A stretch of DNA of 64,000 bases from Lineus longissimus (Eukaryota; Nemertea; Pilidiophora; Heteronemertea; Lineidae): positions 27,220,599 to 27,284,598 of the forward strand of contig NC_088309.1 of NCBI RefSeq assembly GCF_910592395.1. Direction: 5' to 3'. The translations under genes and the position numbers were made by a program. This document shows, piece after piece, positions 59,830 to 64,000 of this stretch (within the stretch, counting starts at the first letter, position 1; each line of letters opens with the position of its first letter). The notes beneath the pieces were generated by a model, which searched no databases, had not been told where the DNA came from, and was given only the letters and a program-made list of their open reading frames with translations.

Positions 59830-62800
59830 CTGGAAAACATCACAAAAAGACAAGAACAAATTTACCATGTACACTGCTTGTTTATTACAACATCAACATG
59901 ATCAAATATACATTTTAGTTTTATTGACATTTGACTTGTCGGACTGGGTACTGCATGCCATATAAAATATACAAAATTTATATTGATTGGATAATGGTGA
60001 ACATACAGCCTTTAAAGATAGGAAAAGACTACAGTCAAGTACATGTGTGTAGTGTGGCACATTGTTTTTATGATAAGATATATTGCTACAGTGCAAGGAT
60101 AACAGAAGAACCAGGACATTGCCCCAACCCCTCTTCTGGTCATCAAATTGTGAACGTCAAATATGGGTTTTCCAACAATCTTAGTAGGCCTATTTTGTTC
60201 AAAATTGGCGACATTTGAGACCTTAGTTTTTTAGCCAAAAAATGCATTACTATTTATTGAATTGATAAATCTAACTTTTGGACATGCAAACTTTTTGCAC
60301 AGGTTACTGTGACGGCGGTATCTCTTCAGTGGCCTGAGGTTGCACTGTTAACTCTAATGATTACATCCTAAAATGATAATACAGTTTTGTTTCAGCACAT
60401 TAAAATGCTACAACACCTATCAATTTTTTTCTCTTTATGTTCACTTCTTTGTCAATTCCTTTCTACACTACATATTTATCTCAACTTGACCGTGATTACT
60501 ACACTGTTGATCACCAAAGCATGCACACATACAATGCAAAATGCCAAATGCCAGATAGATAGACACAATGCTTAGTACATCTTTATCAAGCGTATACACG
60601 TAGGGAAAGTTAAATCAATGACAAAAATTTTGTCAAGAATTTTAAGAAGTCATTCGATTCAAGATGTCCCAGCTTCATGATAACTTGATGAACAGAGTGG
60701 CTTTCATGATTATGTAGTTACTGTGGTGAGCTATAATGTCTTTTTTCATTACCAGTTCATGCACGGCATGGCCAGGTCAATTAAAAACTTGCTATTCACC
60801 ATCACAGACCCACCCAAGCATTTTTTGACAACAGGTTACAATTCTTCAGAATAAATTGCCATTGAAGTTTCTTGTGAAAACTTCAGAAGGGCCAAAATTT
60901 TGCCTGCATCTAAATCTTATCTAAATCGATCTTTATTATTCACTCTTAATGCTGCTAATATTCAATGGATTTTCAATCATATAACCTCCCAAAAGGACAA
61001 TTTGCAATCTGTACACAGCCTCACCATGAGGAATGTAATGTCAACAGACTGTAATGTCATTTGTTTATTTCTAGACAATACTCTATATAACATGCAGATA
61101 TGTGAAAGAGAGAGAAAAGAGAAATTGCACAGCTTGTCAGATCGGGCTGTCGATTATCAAAATTTGTTTGAAAACATGGCAAATTCTAATGAGCAGAGCC
61201 TCAACAATGAACTTTGTATATTGATTCCGAGTTGTTGTGAAACTCCTTGCTCATTTCCAATGTACTTGTCAAGGTCTATGATCAGAACCATTTCAATTGA
61301 GAAAAGGCATACCCAGTACAGAAGATCGCCAATAGAGTGCAGTGAAGTCACCAGGGTCGTCAGACCAATATTTGACTATGAAAGCTGATGTCATAACCCA
61401 TGAACCAGCATGTACAATCAGCTCAAATGCAACAAATAAGAGAAAAGAATATCATGCCCCGAGCACATTTAAGAGAAAGATATTAGTTTCCAACTATTGA
61501 GGTGACGTTATTGTATTTCTTTGCGACAGGATAGTTCATATGTTATTATCAAGTATACATGTACATACACATGCTTGCTAATAGAACAAGGAGTTACTAC
61601 TTGAACCCATACATTATTCAGACAACAGTTGGGTCTCCCTTCTTTCAGTAGATTCCTGGCTTTGGACTCGTTATAACGCGAAAACTGTGACCACGTACGT
61701 ATCAAGTACGACTTGGGAAAACACATTTCATCCCGATCCCAACTCTTGCGAGAAGTCTGTTCTATCAGCACATCTCTAAATGCAATGGAATACACATATG
61801 CAGCTGAAACAATACATTCTATACTGTACAAAACCATAACACTACATTATAAGGGAACAAGCTCTCAAGCCTCACAAGTTTGAAGAGATAACCTGCAATG
61901 TACATACAAAGTAGCCTACACTTATACAGCTAATGATCTACATTCTACTATGTATAGTCTTCTGAGATAGATCTGTGGAGAGATTTTTGACCAAGTTAGC
62001 AAGACAAGGGACATTCTACTGTCCACTGGAACATATTCACATAACTACCAACTACAAGACTTGTAAGGTTTGCTAGAACTTTGTCCTACCTTATCGGAGA
62101 TTTACGAAAACTCTGACCATATGTCAGTCACTTACCCCACCTTCAATAAGAACGATGCAATTTGACCAATCACATTCTGTATGTGCTACTCAATATGTAG
62201 ACCAAAGCTGACCACAACTTGATAGACATTTTCTCGCTACTGGTACATATCACTTGAACATGATAACCATTCCAAATTATACCACTACACATACAATCCA
62301 CAAACTTGGTCAAAATCAAACCACAATTTATTTGTGCTTGACAATATGTTAAGGGTAATGACGATGACTAAAGCTGTCGAAACACATCCACCGAACTTAC
62401 AGCAAGCATACAGGCCTTTCATAGCATTAAACATACCATTGACAACACAAGCGTTCGGGTCATTTAACAGATGAAGTTGCACCTTGGAGGCTTGGGCACC
62501 AACCTATCAATGATTGAGAGACAGCCCGAGGCGGGATCAGACATCACCCAACTGAGGACCTTAGGGTTGTCAACACCAATGTCACCAATGTCCCCATAAC
62601 AAAATAACCAACAGAAGATAAATGTCAAAAATCAATAAACAGAACAAAATTGGAACTTAACTGATTGAACATAACTTATCCAGAGCCTCATAAACCCTGT
62701 ATGCTATCAAAATATGACAGAAATTCACTTTTTTAAAAATTTACTGCAATTTCAGGTAGAGGTGCACAGATTTCACCATGGGACAGAGACCACTGATTCA

Positions 62801-64000
62801 CCAAACCAACCAAGTGGAGCAATGAGTTGACATCTGAATACTAGGGTATCTTACTCATAAGACTTCTGATCGGTTTCATTCACAGAGGTACAAGCCAACA
62901 CAAGCAAACCATGACAAGGTCAATAACTCCCTCAACAGAAGGCTTAAAGGAGCTTCAGCTCGGTTACTATGGTGACATCTATTAGGCCTGATTTCTGCCC
63001 AGAGGCTGCCATGGTAAACAAAGCCTTGTGGTAACTAACAAGGGAGACACACATTGCCTTTATGGTAGGATGTACCTGTGAACATGTTTAGTTGTTCTTC
63101 TCACTCAAACGGGTCAGTATTCACCCAGTATCCACGTGTGACTGGGGGCCTAGCCTCAAGCTGTTGTCTGACACAGTTCTCAACATGTACTCATACATGA
63201 AGTGTCTTTACCACAACAGGAAGTGATACCTGTAGCTGTTGAGATCAGGGACCATTCGAAAATGGGATTACACAATGACAAATACTGTGATGCAACACCT
63301 ATAACACCCTGCCAAGGTGTAAAATGAACCATCAACTCAGCTTACAACAAAATCAGAATCAGCAACAACCCAAAACAAAAAAGTTTCAAACATTTCATTT
63401 TCATGGACATACCCCCCACGCATGCAATGTCCAGTTAAACATTAGTGCAACAAACCCAAGAACATATACATGTAAGTACATCTTGTTTTAAACATGGCAA
63501 CTATACAATGTAAAATGGATAAACCAACCAGCCAATTTCATTGTGGCTTAACACTCCAATTACATTTATTTTGATGCTTTTTATCACTATCCACCTGATT
63601 CTATTTCCAGTCCATTTGCATTCATGTGGAGTGACAATAAACCATTGGCCTTTCAAAAGTTTTAAATTTTGCAGATTTTCATGATTTCATTCCTTCATTT
63701 GTACATTTGTGAAGAGTGGCCATAAAAAAGTTGACCATGATTTCATACAATATTCAAAGAGACACAGAAACAGTAATAATGCCGTTGTAAATAAATAAAA
63801 CTACTGCAATGGACGTATCACAGAGAAATTACCTAAATAACGAAGAAAAAAGTTTAGATTTTTCGCAGAAAAACTACTAGTTGGGGCTTCTACGCGCTAA
63901 TAAGCCCATCTCTTACAAGCTACATAGTTCTGTTGCAATTTGAAAATATATACCTCTTGAGTAATCAATAGCAAAAGCATTAGAAAAATGTGGATGCAGC
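59830..64000. other. AT-rich non-coding right end
   Basis: No gene is supported. The sequence is AT-rich with scattered short open stretches. One on the minus strand (about 62477-62629) reads about 50 residues before a stop, including P-K-V-L-S-W-V-M-S-D-P-A-S-G-C-L-S-I-I-D. It lacks a clear splice acceptor. The region may be intron or long UTR of a gene outside the window. Confidence 0.3.

Noticed and set aside
61508-61837. 109-codon minus-strand open stretch with a possible acceptor
   Set aside because: The acceptor and donor are weak, the peptide matches no family I know, and no in-phase neighbour was found.

Overview
This is a stretch of animal nuclear DNA. Its coding sequences are split by GT-AG introns, it has long non-coding spaces and dispersed minisatellites, and it carries families typical of animals: a rhodopsin-family GPCR, an ARM-TIR-SAM protein, a SOUL/heme-binding protein and CD20/MS4A-like four-helix membrane proteins. 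The short introns, the frequent ACATGTAC-like words and the domain combinations suggest a marine invertebrate, with a lophotrochozoan most likely. The sequence alone does not fix the phylum. No bacterial operon, rRNA, credible tRNA or CRISPR array was seen.

Layout. (1) 318-36249, plus strand: a neuropeptide-type GPCR in two coding exons. A 34.7-kb intron splits the arginine codon of the E-R-Y motif. I found no convincing nested gene in that intron. It does hold a candidate 1.07-kb non-autonomous mobile element with inverted minisatellite arms (28.5-29.5 kb), a cluster of hairpin repeats (33.8-34.05 kb), an isolated hairpin (24.3 kb), two pairs of dispersed repeats and a 22-base C run. (2) 43215-38576, minus strand: an eight-exon, 761-residue ARM-TIR-SAM protein that keeps the glutamate used by NAD-cleaving TIR domains. 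A 61-bp tandem repeat lies just upstream of its start. (3) 45.8-57.4 kb: three MS4A/CD20-like genes (two plus, one minus), each with an uninterrupted coding sequence and a splice acceptor a few bases upstream of the ATG. The third encodes two complete four-helix units in tandem, flanked by long Arg/Tyr/Pro-rich tails with two PPxY motifs. (4) 49170-47770, minus strand: a four-exon secreted SOUL-domain protein between the first two MS4A-like genes. (5) 57.4-64 kb: AT-rich sequence with no gene I can name; one possible terminal exon (59724-59829) and one short open stretch near 62.5 kb are noted.

The genes do not form a pathway in any obvious way. The clearest functional group is the MS4A-like cluster, probably produced by local duplication. 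The ARM-TIR-SAM gene is the best candidate for a poorly described signalling or immune component. All exon joins were worked out by hand from splice sites and reading-frame continuity, without transcript data.
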